Part shown: positions 48,320 through 56,320 of the stretch, one piece after another | Position numbering within the stretch: the stretch's first letter is position 1 | How the letters are laid out: each line of letters starts with the position of its first letter | NCBI RefSeq assembly: GCF_034931305.1 | Contig: NZ_JAYGHY010000005.1 | Location: 1 to 64,000 of the forward strand | Reading direction: 5' to 3' | DNA length: 64,000 nt | DNA from: Cyanobium gracile_A | GTDB taxonomy: Bacteria; Cyanobacteriota; Cyanobacteriia; PCC-6307; Cyanobiaceae | Notes under the pieces: generated by a model | Told to the model about the DNA's origin: nothing | Database searches by the model: none | What the model saw: only the letters and a program-made list of their open reading frames with translations | Position numbers and translations under genes: made by a program

Positions 48320-48870
48320 ACGCCGCCTACGGCGAGGCCTACAGCCGCATCAACGCCCTGGTGATCGTCGGAGAGGGGTTGGCGGACAGCCACTTCCGCC
48401 TGCTGGCCGGCCTGTTTCCGGACGACAGGGACGACCTGATGCCGCTGGCGCAGCGGCTGTTCGCGCCCCTGCATCGCCTGTTCCGCGAGGCGGTGCGCAC
48501 GGGGGATCGGGTCAGTGCCCTGGTGATCCAGTGCCTGATCGTGGAGAGCTTCGCCGTGGCGGCCTACCGCTGCTATCAGCCGGTGGCCGATGCCTACGCC
48601 GCCCCGATCCTCCAGACGGTGCTGGCCGCCTGGTTTCCCGAGGTGGCGGCTCCGATTGCGGCCTGCTGCGAGCGCGCTGTGCCGATCGTGCTGGCGATCC
48701 TCAACGCCGTGCGTGCCGATCTCACCGCCATCGGCATCGATCCCGCCGAGTTGGTGGGCGAGTTCGTGGGCTGCTTCCAGGCGGCGATCGAAGCGGTGGG
48801 CTTCGAGCCGCGCCAGGCCCGGGGGCTGGTGGCGCGGTTGGCGGGCCAGGCGGTGGAGCTGGCGGCCTAG
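48316..48870 (+). CDS. ADO-like protein lacking most diiron ligands
   Basis: 184 residues, coupled to acsF by an ATGA overlap. It resembles aldehyde deformylating oxygenase, the cyanobacterial alkane-forming enzyme (231 residues), over its full length: AYSRINALVIVGE, FAPLHRLFREAV, LIVESFAVAAY, YQPVADAYA. Compared with Synechococcus elongatus ADO (from memory), E32 and E115 are kept, but about 30 residues carrying E60 and H63 are deleted, and the DEYLH segment with E144 and H147 is replaced (AAWFPE). The first helix is also absent. It probably does not bind a diiron centre, so an alkane-forming activity is unlikely. Its role is unknown; being coupled to a diiron cyclase suggests an accessory role. 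Confidence 0.7.
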   Translation: MNAAYGEAYSRINALVIVGEGLADSHFRLLAGLFPDDRDDLMPLAQRLFAPLHRLFREAVRTGDRVSALVIQCLIVESFAVAAYRCYQPVADAYAAPILQTVLAAWFPEVAAPIAACCERAVPIVLAILNAVRADLTAIGIDPAELVGEFVGCFQAAIEAVGFEPRQARGLVARLAGQAVELAA

Positions 48871-48871
48871 G

Positions 48872-49921
48872 TCAGAACCCAGCCGCATCGAGCATTCCCC
48901 GCAGCACCTCGGCGCTGTGGCGCAGCTGCCCCATCTCCTTCTCCGTCAGGGCCATCTGCACCAGGGCGGCGGCGCCGCTGTCATTGACGATCGTGGGCAG
49001 GCTGAGGCAGACATCGGGCAGGCCGTAGTGGCCGTGGCTGCGGCTGCTCACGGTGAGCATCTGATCCTTGCTGCGCAGCACCGCCTCGACGATCTCGGCG
49101 GTGGCCAGTCCGATCGCCCAGGAGGTGCTGCCCTTGAGCCGGATGATCGCGTCAGCCGCCTGGCGCACCTCGCCATGGAACAGGTCCTGAAGCTCAGGGT
49201 CCGCCAGGGTGCGGCTGCCTTCCCAGCCGCCATCGACCAGCCCTGAGCCAGCCACCACCACCCGGCTCCAGAGCGGCACCTCCGAATCACCGTGTTCGCC
49301 GATCACGCAGGCCTGGACGTCCTGGGGATCGATGCCCAGCCGGCGACTGATGGCCATGCGGAAGCGGGCCGAATCGAGCACGGTGCCCGAGCCGATCACC
49401 CGGTGGGCGGGGAAGCCGCTCAGCTGGCCGGCGATGTGGGTGAGCACATCCACCGGGTTGCTCACCACCAGCAGCACCGCCCGGGGGCAGTGGAGCGCGA
49501 TCGGTGGCACGAGCCTGCGGAACAGGGCGGCATTGCGCTCGATCAGATCCCGCCGCGACTGGCCCGGCTGCTGGGCCACGCCGGCGGTGATCACCACCAG
49601 GTCGGCATCGCGTCCCTCCTCCTCCACGCTCCCGGCCCGCAGGTCGGTCCGGGGCAGGAAGGGCAGGCCATGGCAGAGGTCCATCACCTCCCCCTCCAGC
49701 CGGTCATGGGCCACATCCACCAGCACCAGCTCCTCTTGGCAGCCCCGATGCAGGATCGCCACGGCACACGCCATGCCCACGGCGCCGCAGCCCACGATCA
49801 CCACCTTGCGGCCGGGGAGGGTGCGGGCCCGCGCCTGGGCGCCGGTGGGCAACAGCAGGTTGCAGAAGGGGGCGGCGGAGGCGTCGCCAACGGCTGGGGT
49901 GAGATCAGCCACCGGTCTCAC
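48872..49921 (-). CDS. ldh: L-lactate dehydrogenase
   Basis: 349 residues. NAD motif VGCGAVGMACAVAILHRG, substrate loop AQQPGQSRRDL with Gln (lactate) instead of Arg (malate) at the discriminating position, and catalytic VIGEHGDSEVPLWS with His. It reduces pyruvate to lactate in fermentation, an anaerobic path in cyanobacteria. An N-terminal extension of about 38 residues precedes the Rossmann motif. It is convergent with the ADO-like gene; its start overlaps the TerB-like gene end by 17 bases. Confidence 0.88.
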   Translation of the reverse strand: MRPVADLTPAVGDASAAPFCNLLLPTGAQARARTLPGRKVVIVGCGAVGMACAVAILHRGCQEELVLVDVAHDRLEGEVMDLCHGLPFLPRTDLRAGSVEEEGRDADLVVITAGVAQQPGQSRRDLIERNAALFRRLVPPIALHCPRAVLLVVSNPVDVLTHIAGQLSGFPAHRVIGSGTVLDSARFRMAISRRLGIDPQDVQACVIGEHGDSEVPLWSRVVVAGSGLVDGGWEGSRTLADPELQDLFHGEVRQAADAIIRLKGSTSWAIGLATAEIVEAVLRSKDQMLTVSSRSHGHYGLPDVCLSLPTIVNDSGAAALVQMALTEKEMGQLRHSAEVLRGMLDAAGF

Positions 49922-50261
49922 CGATCAGACCTTGGCGCTGCAGCAGCACCAGCAGCTCCTGGATCTGGGCGGCCCGGCCCGTTGGCAGGGCAAGCTCGTT
50001 GCCCAAGGTGGTGAGGGCCGGTATGGCTTGGTAGATCAGTTCCTGCCAGTGGTCACGGCGGTAGAGACCCGGCAGACCCTCGATGAGCTCGTCAAAGGCC
50101 AGCGGCGTCATGCGCCTGGAAGGGGAGCGGTGGACCAGCTGCTCCTTGAGAATGGCTGCCTTCTCACGGCCGACGTTGCTGTCGCAGCAGATGGCGGCCA
50201 GGGGAATGGCGGCGACGGCCTCGGCAGGGGTCATGGAGAATCCCTGATCGGTTCCCTTCAT
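49905..50261 (-). CDS. TerB-like small protein
   Basis: 118 residues. The N-terminal region, MTPAEAVAAIPLAAICCDSNVGREKAAIL, resembles the start of TerB-like tellurite-resistance domain proteins, which are helical and often bind a divalent metal. A second gene of this type is at 62.3-62.7 kb. Function in cyanobacteria is unknown. It is upstream of ldh and overlaps it by 17 bases, so the two are co-transcribed. Confidence 0.65.
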   Translation of the reverse strand: MKGTDQGFSMTPAEAVAAIPLAAICCDSNVGREKAAILKEQLVHRSPSRRMTPLAFDELIEGLPGLYRRDHWQELIYQAIPALTTLGNELALPTGRAAQIQELLVLLQRQGLIGETGG

Positions 50262-50432
50262 TGCAGCTCCTGCCTGTGAACCAGGAAGCTAGCGCGACAC
50301 AAACCTTGGTCAATTCAGGAGAGTGTGCTCCCGCATTCCAGCAGCATTCTTCCTTTCTGACTTTGATGGAAGACCTTCCGTCAAGCGGCCTGGAACACCC
50401 CCCTTGATGAGGCTCGATGCGAGACTCTGGCG

Positions 50433-50720
50433 ATGACGGCGGTGCAGACTTCTAACGGCAGCAGCGCCCGCTTCGGCGCCACTGTGACGCCGGAAGCGGT
50501 CAACGTCTGCGCCTATTCCAACTTCGCCATCCAGGTCGAACGGCGGCGCTTCGATCGGCAGAACGCCGCTGTCCCCGATCTCGTCGTCGAGCTGGATCCG
50601 GTGGGGCAGCGCACCTATCAGCATTGGCATGGCCCCTGGCAGCCCGAGCGCGGTCTCCACGTCGATGGCCGCCACTTGCTGCTGGATCTCTATGGCCTGG
50701 GAGACCCACTCCTGCGCTGA
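50433..50720 (+). pseudogene. glgX: Fragment of glycogen debranching enzyme (glgX)
   Basis: A frame of 95 residues carries the N-terminal carbohydrate-binding module (CBM48) of a GlgX-type isoamylase: FGATVTPEAVNVCAYS, VELDPVGQRTYQHWH and GRHLLLDLYG match the family. An intact enzyme has about 700 residues; here the catalytic domain is gone and the frame ends at 50720. The family likeness is recalled, not searched. It is a remnant, probably untranslated or non-functional. Confidence 0.65.
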
Positions 50721-51048
50721 CGCCGCCGGGAAACGGTGGGGGACGAACCCCATGCCCAAGGCTTGACGTATCCCCCCATCTGATGTGGCGCCGTTCTTAC
50801 CGAGAAGATCCCCTACCTCCAGGCCCTTCGCCTGCCACGATCGCTTCGATCCGTTGTTGGCACTGAGGGCGCTCCTCGTGTTGGGGGCCGGCGCGGCATT
50901 CCCCTTGAGGGGACGTGAAGGCCTGGTGCAGACACAGCTCCTCGTCCAGATCCGGTCCCAGGCACCAGAGCTCGATGTCTCCTCCCTTGTGATGGCGGCG
51001 TTCCTTGATCCGTTCAGGCAAGGCCCTGAAGCCCCCCCGGACTGTGCA

Positions 51049-51180
51049 GTCTCCCCGCATCAACAGGGTCGCTGCCGGCCTCTAACCGCTGCTCCTACCA
51101 CTGGCTGACCTGGATCAGGTGCGACGACTGAGCGCCTCCATGGCGAGCTTGGCCTTAGCTTCAGGAGTGAAATCGCTACG
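51049..51180 (-). mobile_element. Remnant of an IS3-family transposase OrfA
   Basis: On the minus strand, RSDFTPEAKAKLAMEAL (51130-51180 region) is the typical beginning of IS3 OrfA proteins. After an in-frame stop, another frame reads LIQVSQW and EQRLEAG, like the helix-turn-helix end of OrfA (IQVSQWK). So a shortened, frameshifted OrfA is left; no OrfB, inverted repeats or intact element is seen. It explains how the flanking glgX fragment and the AT-rich membrane gene may have arrived or been broken. Confidence 0.6.
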
Positions 51181-51370
51181 GACGCCACTGCCCATGCCGA
51201 GAGCAATGGTGGTAACTAAATCCATGGTCTATTCGCTGGTGGTGGCCACCGCCGGTGCATTTTTAAAGAATCACACCCCCAACTATGGGTGGTGCAGGAG
51301 CATCCCAGACCTTCGGGCTCTGCTATCGAAATCCCATGCTGAACTCGCCTTCCAGACTGTCACCTCAGTC

Positions 51371-52408
51371 ATGCGTCCATCTCTGCACATCGAGAAGGAG
51401 CTTGGCCATGCCTGTGGAGAAGCCTGCCTGAATCTCTACTATGACCTGGCTTATTTCTCGGCGTTACTTTTTGGTGTTTTGTTGTTATCGAGAACCCTTT
51501 TTCGCATCCTTCAATCGCCAACGCAACTCCCCCACGAGCAGCGCTGGGCCCGATGGATCCTCTTCATTTTGCCTGTCTACATTATTTTGTTTTCAGGCGG
51601 GTCCTTTGTCGACGCTTTGTATCCAGCCTCTGTCATAGGTCTGCTTGCCTTGATTCACTTGGGCAGCGGTAAACGTGTCACTGTTCCGGTTGGTGCTTCG
51701 ATCTGCCTGCTTGCCTTGTTCTTTGCATTTTCTGCAGATATGTCGAGGCCCTACGCTCCCTATATCCTGGTATTCATTCTCTTGTCTTCGGTACTGAATA
51801 GAAAGTTATTGGTGGCTTCAGGGCTTCTGCTTGGCCTTCTTCTGGCCTCTCCCTACCATATCAACCAGCATCGCCTGATAAATACATTCATGCTTACAAA
51901 TTACACGGGTTGCAATCTTGCCGAGGTCTTCATTAATGCGCCGAATATCAAAGGCGGCATCGATATGTCGGTACACAGTGGAATCGAAGTGGCAGAGTAT
52001 TGCAAGGAAAATCAGCAGATTATCAAGAACTATATTCTGTCTGATCCACTGAGCGCCATGAAGGATGTTCTGGAGCCTCAGCGCTTGGCACGAATCGTTT
52101 TCCCGGCACCCTTTTCGCCATGGAAGTACGTCCGGCTTCCCAGCCCAGCAGGGCTTGAGGAAGCTCTGCAGTGGCTCATGTGGGTAGCTCTTGGCATTTT
52201 TCTCTATTACCCTCTTCTGCGCATGATTCTTGCCAATCTCTGGCAAAGCGTGAGCAAAAGGGCATTGGTGTTCTCGGCGTTCGCCTGCTTCGCTCCTCTC
52301 CTCTTTACGATTGTGGGCAATGGCGGGCAGGAGGCTGGGCGCCTCAGCCTGGCCTACATCCTGCCCATGGCATTCTTTTATTCCTGGCTACAATTAAAAA
52401 GGCTTTAG
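51371..52408 (+). CDS. AT-rich multi-helix membrane protein of unknown function
   Basis: 345 residues from ATG 51371. At least seven hydrophobic helices, including LLFGVLLLSRTLF, ILFILPVYIILF, VGASICLLALFFAF, YILVFILLSSVL and LLASPYHIN, then a soluble loop of about 95 residues and two or more C-terminal helices. No family is recognised. Base composition is clearly more AT-rich than its neighbours, and the codons differ, pointing to recent acquisition. The frame is open upstream to 51119, but that part is antisense to the IS3 remnant, so a later start is preferred. Its N-terminus may be truncated. Confidence 0.55.
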   Translation: MRPSLHIEKELGHACGEACLNLYYDLAYFSALLFGVLLLSRTLFRILQSPTQLPHEQRWARWILFILPVYIILFSGGSFVDALYPASVIGLLALIHLGSGKRVTVPVGASICLLALFFAFSADMSRPYAPYILVFILLSSVLNRKLLVASGLLLGLLLASPYHINQHRLINTFMLTNYTGCNLAEVFINAPNIKGGIDMSVHSGIEVAEYCKENQQIIKNYILSDPLSAMKDVLEPQRLARIVFPAPFSPWKYVRLPSPAGLEEALQWLMWVALGIFLYYPLLRMILANLWQSVSKRALVFSAFACFAPLLFTIVGNGGQEAGRLSLAYILPMAFFYSWLQLKRL

Positions 52409-53034
52409 ATCAGCCCCAACGTCGTCCCGAATTTAAGTTGTTTCCCATTCCAGGCTGAGGCTTGTTTTTTGACGGCCCTCCTCCAGATGCGTGTTACGCA
52501 CGGCATGTGGTCAGTCGCCAAGAAGCCAGGGGCGCGCCCGAGATTCTGTTCGGCATGGAATCATTCCTTCCATGGGACACACTGATGCAGGAGATACTGA
52601 TCGATAAAGGTTAGCTACCATCATCATGCGCAGTATGGATAAGAGCACAGGACAGATTCTGGATCACACCATGACCTGGCCTTCCGTGATGGCTTCCACT
52701 GTTGCGCAGTAGGCGTTGTCTGTGGGATGCATGGCCTTTCGCGCTGATGCTGCATCTGGCTTGGTGCACTCTTTGTCAGGACCGCTGCCACTGTGCCTGA
52801 GGGGAACACAGCGGTGCAGACCCATTTGGAGGTGTGACGATTCAACGGCGCTCATCGGCAGCGAGCGGATACGGGTGCACCTGGCGGTGCTCAGCCTGGG
52901 GCACTTGCGGCGTTTGTTGGTGTGGATGCGGGAGTTGCAACAAAATCGCAACTACTGCAGCATGGATCAACAGTAGCGTTATACCGTATGAGCCAGCGCC
53001 CCTCTGGGCCCGTTCTCCTTCGGTTCCGTTCCCC
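52409..53034. other. Non-coding region upstream of heme oxygenase
   Basis: About 625 bases with composition between the AT-rich gene and the GC-rich background. Short open frames are present but none resembles a protein family. An inverted repeat CTACTG (52952-52957) and CAGTAG (52971-52976) with a 13-base spacer lies about 60 bases before the heme oxygenase ATG and could be an operator. I see no tRNA or known RNA structure. Confidence 0.45.
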
Positions 53035-53724
53035 ATGACCACCGCCATTCCTGCCGCCATCTCCGACCATTCCAGGCCCGCCGATGTGCTCGCCCGCAAG
53101 GGCTTCGGCCCCCGGGTGCGGCGGCTCCATGGCCGCATCGGTGCTGCCCACCACCAGGCCGAGGGCATGTCCTTCTCCCGGTCCCTGCTGGCGGGCCAGG
53201 CTCACCCGCGCCAGCTGGCGGCCCTGGTCCGTGCCCTCGCCCCCGCCTACGCCCTGATCGAGGCCCAGGGCCCCCTGCTCGCTGCCGCCCTGGGAGCCGA
53301 GGGCTTCCCCTGGGCCGACCTGGCCCGCAGCCAGGCCCTGCACCAGGACATCGCCAGGCTGGCCATTGTGCCGGCCACGCCCGCTTCTGCGGCGGCTGAA
53401 ATCTGGTTGGAGCACTTGCAGCGCCTGGCGAAGCAGGCCCCGCACCGGTTCATGGCCCACGTCTACGTGCGCTATGGCGGCGATCTCTCCGGTGGCCAGC
53501 AACTGGCCGAGCAGGCCAAGGCCATCCTCGTCAGTCAGGGACTGTCGCCCCTGCAGTTCTGGGAGTTCCAGCGCCCCCTCCCCGAGCTCAAGCAGCAGCT
53601 GCATGACGCCATCGAACGGATGGACCTCAGCGAGGACGAGGAGCAGGAGCTGTTGGAGGAATCGGTGGTCGCCTTCCACGACACCCAGCGGTTGCTGGCG
53701 GAGCTGGGGGACCTCGCCGCCTAG
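53035..53724 (+). CDS. ho2: Heme oxygenase (biliverdin-forming)
   Basis: 229 residues from ATG 53035. Heme oxygenase opens heme to biliverdin, iron and CO; biliverdin is the precursor of phycobilins. The proximal heme His is at residue 39 in AAHHQAEG; the distal helix motif YVRYGGDLSGGQ has the flexible glycines. Residues 200-229 are a short acidic tail. The neighbouring hemN follows after 51 bases. The identity as HO2 (low-oxygen form) rather than HO1 is inferred from the hemN neighbour and the nearby acsF. Confidence 0.92.
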   Translation: MTTAIPAAISDHSRPADVLARKGFGPRVRRLHGRIGAAHHQAEGMSFSRSLLAGQAHPRQLAALVRALAPAYALIEAQGPLLAAALGAEGFPWADLARSQALHQDIARLAIVPATPASAAAEIWLEHLQRLAKQAPHRFMAHVYVRYGGDLSGGQQLAEQAKAILVSQGLSPLQFWEFQRPLPELKQQLHDAIERMDLSEDEEQELLEESVVAFHDTQRLLAELGDLAA

Positions 53725-53775
53725 CCGCCCCGCCCAACAACCCGCCTCTCTCCCGCCACACCCCCTTCCGACACC

Positions 53776-55146
53776 ATGACCCCAGCGGCCACCGCTTCAT
53801 CGCCAGGCGCCACCACGATCGATCTGCTGCTCAAGCACGACCGTCCCGTGCCCCGCTACACCAGCTATCCCACGGCCGCGGCCTTTCACGGGGGCGTCAC
53901 CGCCGCCGATCTCGAGACTCAGCTGGCCCGCCGGACGGACGAGCCGCTGTCGCTCTATGTGCATGTGCCCTTCTGCCGCAACGCCTGCTGGTTCTGCGGC
54001 TGCAACCGGGTCACCACCGGCGCCGGCTCAACGGTGGTGGGTCCCTACCTGGAGGCCCTGGCCGCTGAACTGGAGCTGATCACGCGCCACTCCGCCCAGC
54101 GCCGGCGCCTTGCCCAGCTCCATTGGGGTGGGGGCACCCCCAACTATCTGACGATTCCCGAGCGCGAGAGCCTCTGGCGCTTGATCGAGCGTCACTTCGA
54201 CCTGGAGGACGACCTGGAGGCCTCCATCGAGGTCAATCCGGAGGCCCTCAGCCGGGAGGACGTGGTCGCCATGCGCCGCTTGGGCTTCACCCGGATCAGC
54301 TTCGGTATCCAGGATGCCGATCCCCTGGTGCAGCGGGCGGTGAACCGGGTGGTGCCGGTGGACCAGCTGCGCCGTGCCATGGCCTGGATGCGGGAGGCGG
54401 GCTTCGACAGCGTCAATGTCGATCTGATCTGCGGTCTGCCGCTCCAGACTCCGGAGCGGTTCGAGGCCACCCTGGCTCTGGTGCAGGACCTGCGCCCCGA
54501 TCGGGTCTCCCTGTTCTCCTTCGCCTACCTCCCCGACCAGCTGCCCCTGCAACGCAAGATCGCTCGGCAGGATCTGCCCTCCCAGCGGCAGCGGCTGCAG
54601 ATGCTGGAAAGTGCCGCTTCCCGTCTGGGCGGTTGCGGCTACGACGCCATCGGCATGGATCACTACGCCCTCTCTGGCGACAGCCTGGCCGTCGCGGCGC
54701 GGCAGGGGCGCCTGCACCGCAACTTCCAGGGCTACACCACCGGTGGGGAGCTGGAACTGCTGGGGGTGGGTCCCACGGCGATCAGCCAGTTCCCTGGGCT
54801 GTTCAGCCAGAACCAGCGGGATCTGAAGGCCTACGGGGCTAGCATCGCCAACGGTCAGCTGCCGGTGGAGCGGGGGCTTGTGGTCAGCGATCCGGAGGTG
54901 CTGGAACGGCGGGAGCTGATCCGGGAGGTGATGTGCCAGTTCCGGGTGGCGATCGACCCTGTTCGCTTCAACCGCGAGTGGGCCGATCTGACCCTCCTCG
55001 CCAACGACGGCCTGGTGCGCCTGAGCCAGGTCGATGGCCTGGGTCTGGTGGAGGTCACCACCTCGGGCCGCTGGCTGATTCGCACCGTGGCGGCCGTGTT
55101 CGACCCCTCCCAGCGCCGGGCGGCCTCCGGATCGCGCCTGATCTGA
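53776..55146 (+). CDS. hemN: Oxygen-independent coproporphyrinogen III oxidase
   Basis: 456 residues. A radical SAM enzyme that decarboxylates coproporphyrinogen III without O2. The iron-sulfur motif CRNACWFCGC has C67, C71 and C74 (CxxxCxxC) and an extra C76, typical of true HemN. SAM-contact residues in LHWGGGTPNYL and GIQDADPLVQRAVNRV are present, and a HemN C-terminal domain follows. It supports tetrapyrrole synthesis under low oxygen. Neighbours are ho2 upstream and an SDR gene convergent downstream. Confidence 0.95.
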   Translation: MTPAATASSPGATTIDLLLKHDRPVPRYTSYPTAAAFHGGVTAADLETQLARRTDEPLSLYVHVPFCRNACWFCGCNRVTTGAGSTVVGPYLEALAAELELITRHSAQRRRLAQLHWGGGTPNYLTIPERESLWRLIERHFDLEDDLEASIEVNPEALSREDVVAMRRLGFTRISFGIQDADPLVQRAVNRVVPVDQLRRAMAWMREAGFDSVNVDLICGLPLQTPERFEATLALVQDLRPDRVSLFSFAYLPDQLPLQRKIARQDLPSQRQRLQMLESAASRLGGCGYDAIGMDHYALSGDSLAVAARQGRLHRNFQGYTTGGELELLGVGPTAISQFPGLFSQNQRDLKAYGASIANGQLPVERGLVVSDPEVLERRELIREVMCQFRVAIDPVRFNREWADLTLLANDGLVRLSQVDGLGLVEVTTSGRWLIRTVAAVFDPSQRRAASGSRLI

Positions 55147-55152
55147 GCGGCC

Positions 55153-55872
55153 TCAGCGTTCCAGCACGCAGTTGATCTTCAGCTCGAAGGGCACGGCGCT
55201 GGCGGGCAGCCGCAGCAACTGGGCCGTCAGGGCCGCCAGATCCTCGGGCTGGGTCATGGCGGAGGCGGGAAGTGCGGTCACCTGGGAGGCCATGGAGGTG
55301 TTGACCCAGCCTGGGCAGATCGCCGTCACCCGGAGGCCGGCGTCCCAGCCCTCGTTGCGCATCGACTGGCAGAGGGCCATCAGGGCGAACTTGCTGCAGG
55401 CGTAGGCCGCCAGGGGGCCCTTCACGCGCTGGCCGCTCATGGACACCAGGGTGATCACCCGGCCGTCGCCGCTGGCCACCAGCGCCGGCCAGGCGGCCCG
55501 GCTGAGCCACCAGGGTCCCATCAGATTGACGCGCCACAGCGCCTCGATCTCCGCGTCCTGGCCGGCCTCGAACAGCAGGCCCACCCGGGAGAACACCCCT
55601 GCGCAGTGGATCAGCCCATCGATGCCGCCGAACTGGGCCACGGTCGCCGCCACCCAGCTGCTGGCCCGGCTGGGATCGCAGGCGTCGTAGGGATGGAGCA
55701 GCACCTGCTCGGGGCAGCGGCGAACGGCCTCCAGCAGCGGGCCTGGCGGCAGCCCGGCGGGATCCCGCACCCCCAGGCTGAGGCGATGGCCTTCGGCCAG
55801 GGCCCGTTCGGCGATGGCGCGGCCGATGCCCCGGCTGGCGCCGCTGATCAGCAAGGTGCGGAACTGGGCCAT
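55153..55872 (-). CDS. Short-chain dehydrogenase/reductase
   Basis: 239 residues from ATG 55872. The NAD(P) motif SGASRGIGRAIAERAL, the catalytic Ser in VSMSGQ and YxxxK in YACSKF are present, so it is an active-type SDR. The substrate is unknown. ATG 55872 was chosen over an earlier in-frame codon at 55902, which lies in the terminator of glnB. It is convergent with hemN, separated by six bases. Confidence 0.85.
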   Translation of the reverse strand: MAQFRTLLISGASRGIGRAIAERALAEGHRLSLGVRDPAGLPPGPLLEAVRRCPEQVLLHPYDACDPSRASSWVAATVAQFGGIDGLIHCAGVFSRVGLLFEAGQDAEIEALWRVNLMGPWWLSRAAWPALVASGDGRVITLVSMSGQRVKGPLAAYACSKFALMALCQSMRNEGWDAGLRVTAICPGWVNTSMASQVTALPASAMTQPEDLAALTAQLLRLPASAVPFELKINCVLER

Positions 55873-55900
55873 GGCCGGCGGTGGGGGTGATGGGAGGCGC

Positions 55901-55932
55901 AAAAAAAGGAGCCGACCATGGCGGTCGGCTCC
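55901..55932 (-). terminator. Rho-independent terminator of glnB
   Basis: On the minus strand, a 10-base perfect stem (GGAGCCGACC 55908-55917 with GGTCGGCTCC 55923-55932, 5-base loop) is followed by seven T's (55901-55907 as A on the plus strand). It lies 36 bases after the glnB stop and just before the SDR start, so it ends the glnB transcript. Confidence 0.9.
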
Positions 55933-55967
55933 TGGTGATGGGCTCCTGAACGACAGGGACCCTGGGC

Positions 55968-56306
55968 TCAGAGCGTGGCTTCGCCGGACTCCCCGGTGCG
56001 GATCCTGATCACCGTTTCCACGGGGGTGACAAAGAGCTTGCCGTCGCCGATTTCCCCGGTACGGGCCGCCTCGGTGATGGCCGCGATGGCCGCATCCAGT
56101 TTGGCGGACGGGACCACGATTTCGATCCTGGCTTTGGGCAGGAACTCGACGGTGAACTCGGTGCCTCGGTAGCGCTCAACCTGGCCTTTCTGGCGCCCGA
56201 ATCCACGGGAATCGGTGACCGTCATGCCGATGATGTCAAGGGCAACGAGGGCTGTCTTGATGGCATCCACCTTGGAGGGGCGGACCATGGCCGTGATCAT
56301 TTTCAT
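55968..56306 (-). CDS. glnB: PII nitrogen regulatory protein with altered T-loop
   Basis: 112 residues. PII senses 2-oxoglutarate and ATP/ADP and controls nitrogen assimilation. Conserved ATP residues are present (GFGRQKGQ, ARTGEIGDGK, IRIRTGE). The T-loop reads ERYRGTEFTVEF: position 49, phosphorylated Ser in Synechococcus PII, is Thr, and position 51, uridylylated Tyr in enteric GlnB, is Phe. Both changes may alter covalent control. The gene lies 14 bases after the amt reading frame, the usual PII-Amt partner pair. It has its own terminator. It may be a second PII of the strain. Confidence 0.9.
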   Translation of the reverse strand: MKMITAMVRPSKVDAIKTALVALDIIGMTVTDSRGFGRQKGQVERYRGTEFTVEFLPKARIEIVVPSAKLDAAIAAITEAARTGEIGDGKLFVTPVETVIRIRTGESGEATL

Positions 56307-56320
56307 GGAAGGTTTGGTTG

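Larger units (their letters stand above)
50262..51370. other. Decayed region with gene remnants
   Basis: About 1.1 kb with no intact gene. It carries a glgX fragment (50433-50720), an IS3 OrfA remnant (about 51049-51180) and possibly the N-terminal end of a membrane gene. Between them the sequence shows no long conserved frames. Several frames cross it but none has family similarity. It marks a recombination scar separating the acsF-ldh part from ho-hemN. Confidence 0.6.

Noticed and set aside
50310..50759. Minus-strand 149-codon frame in the glgX remnant
   Set aside because: It is antisense to the recognisable glgX fragment and shows no protein family features.
51119..51370. Early start of the AT-rich membrane protein
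   Set aside because: The first ~30 residues are antisense to the IS3 OrfA remnant; a later start is more plausible.
52716..52976. 86-codon frame before heme oxygenase
   Set aside because: No recognisable domain and no clear ribosome binding site; part of it covers the inverted repeat.
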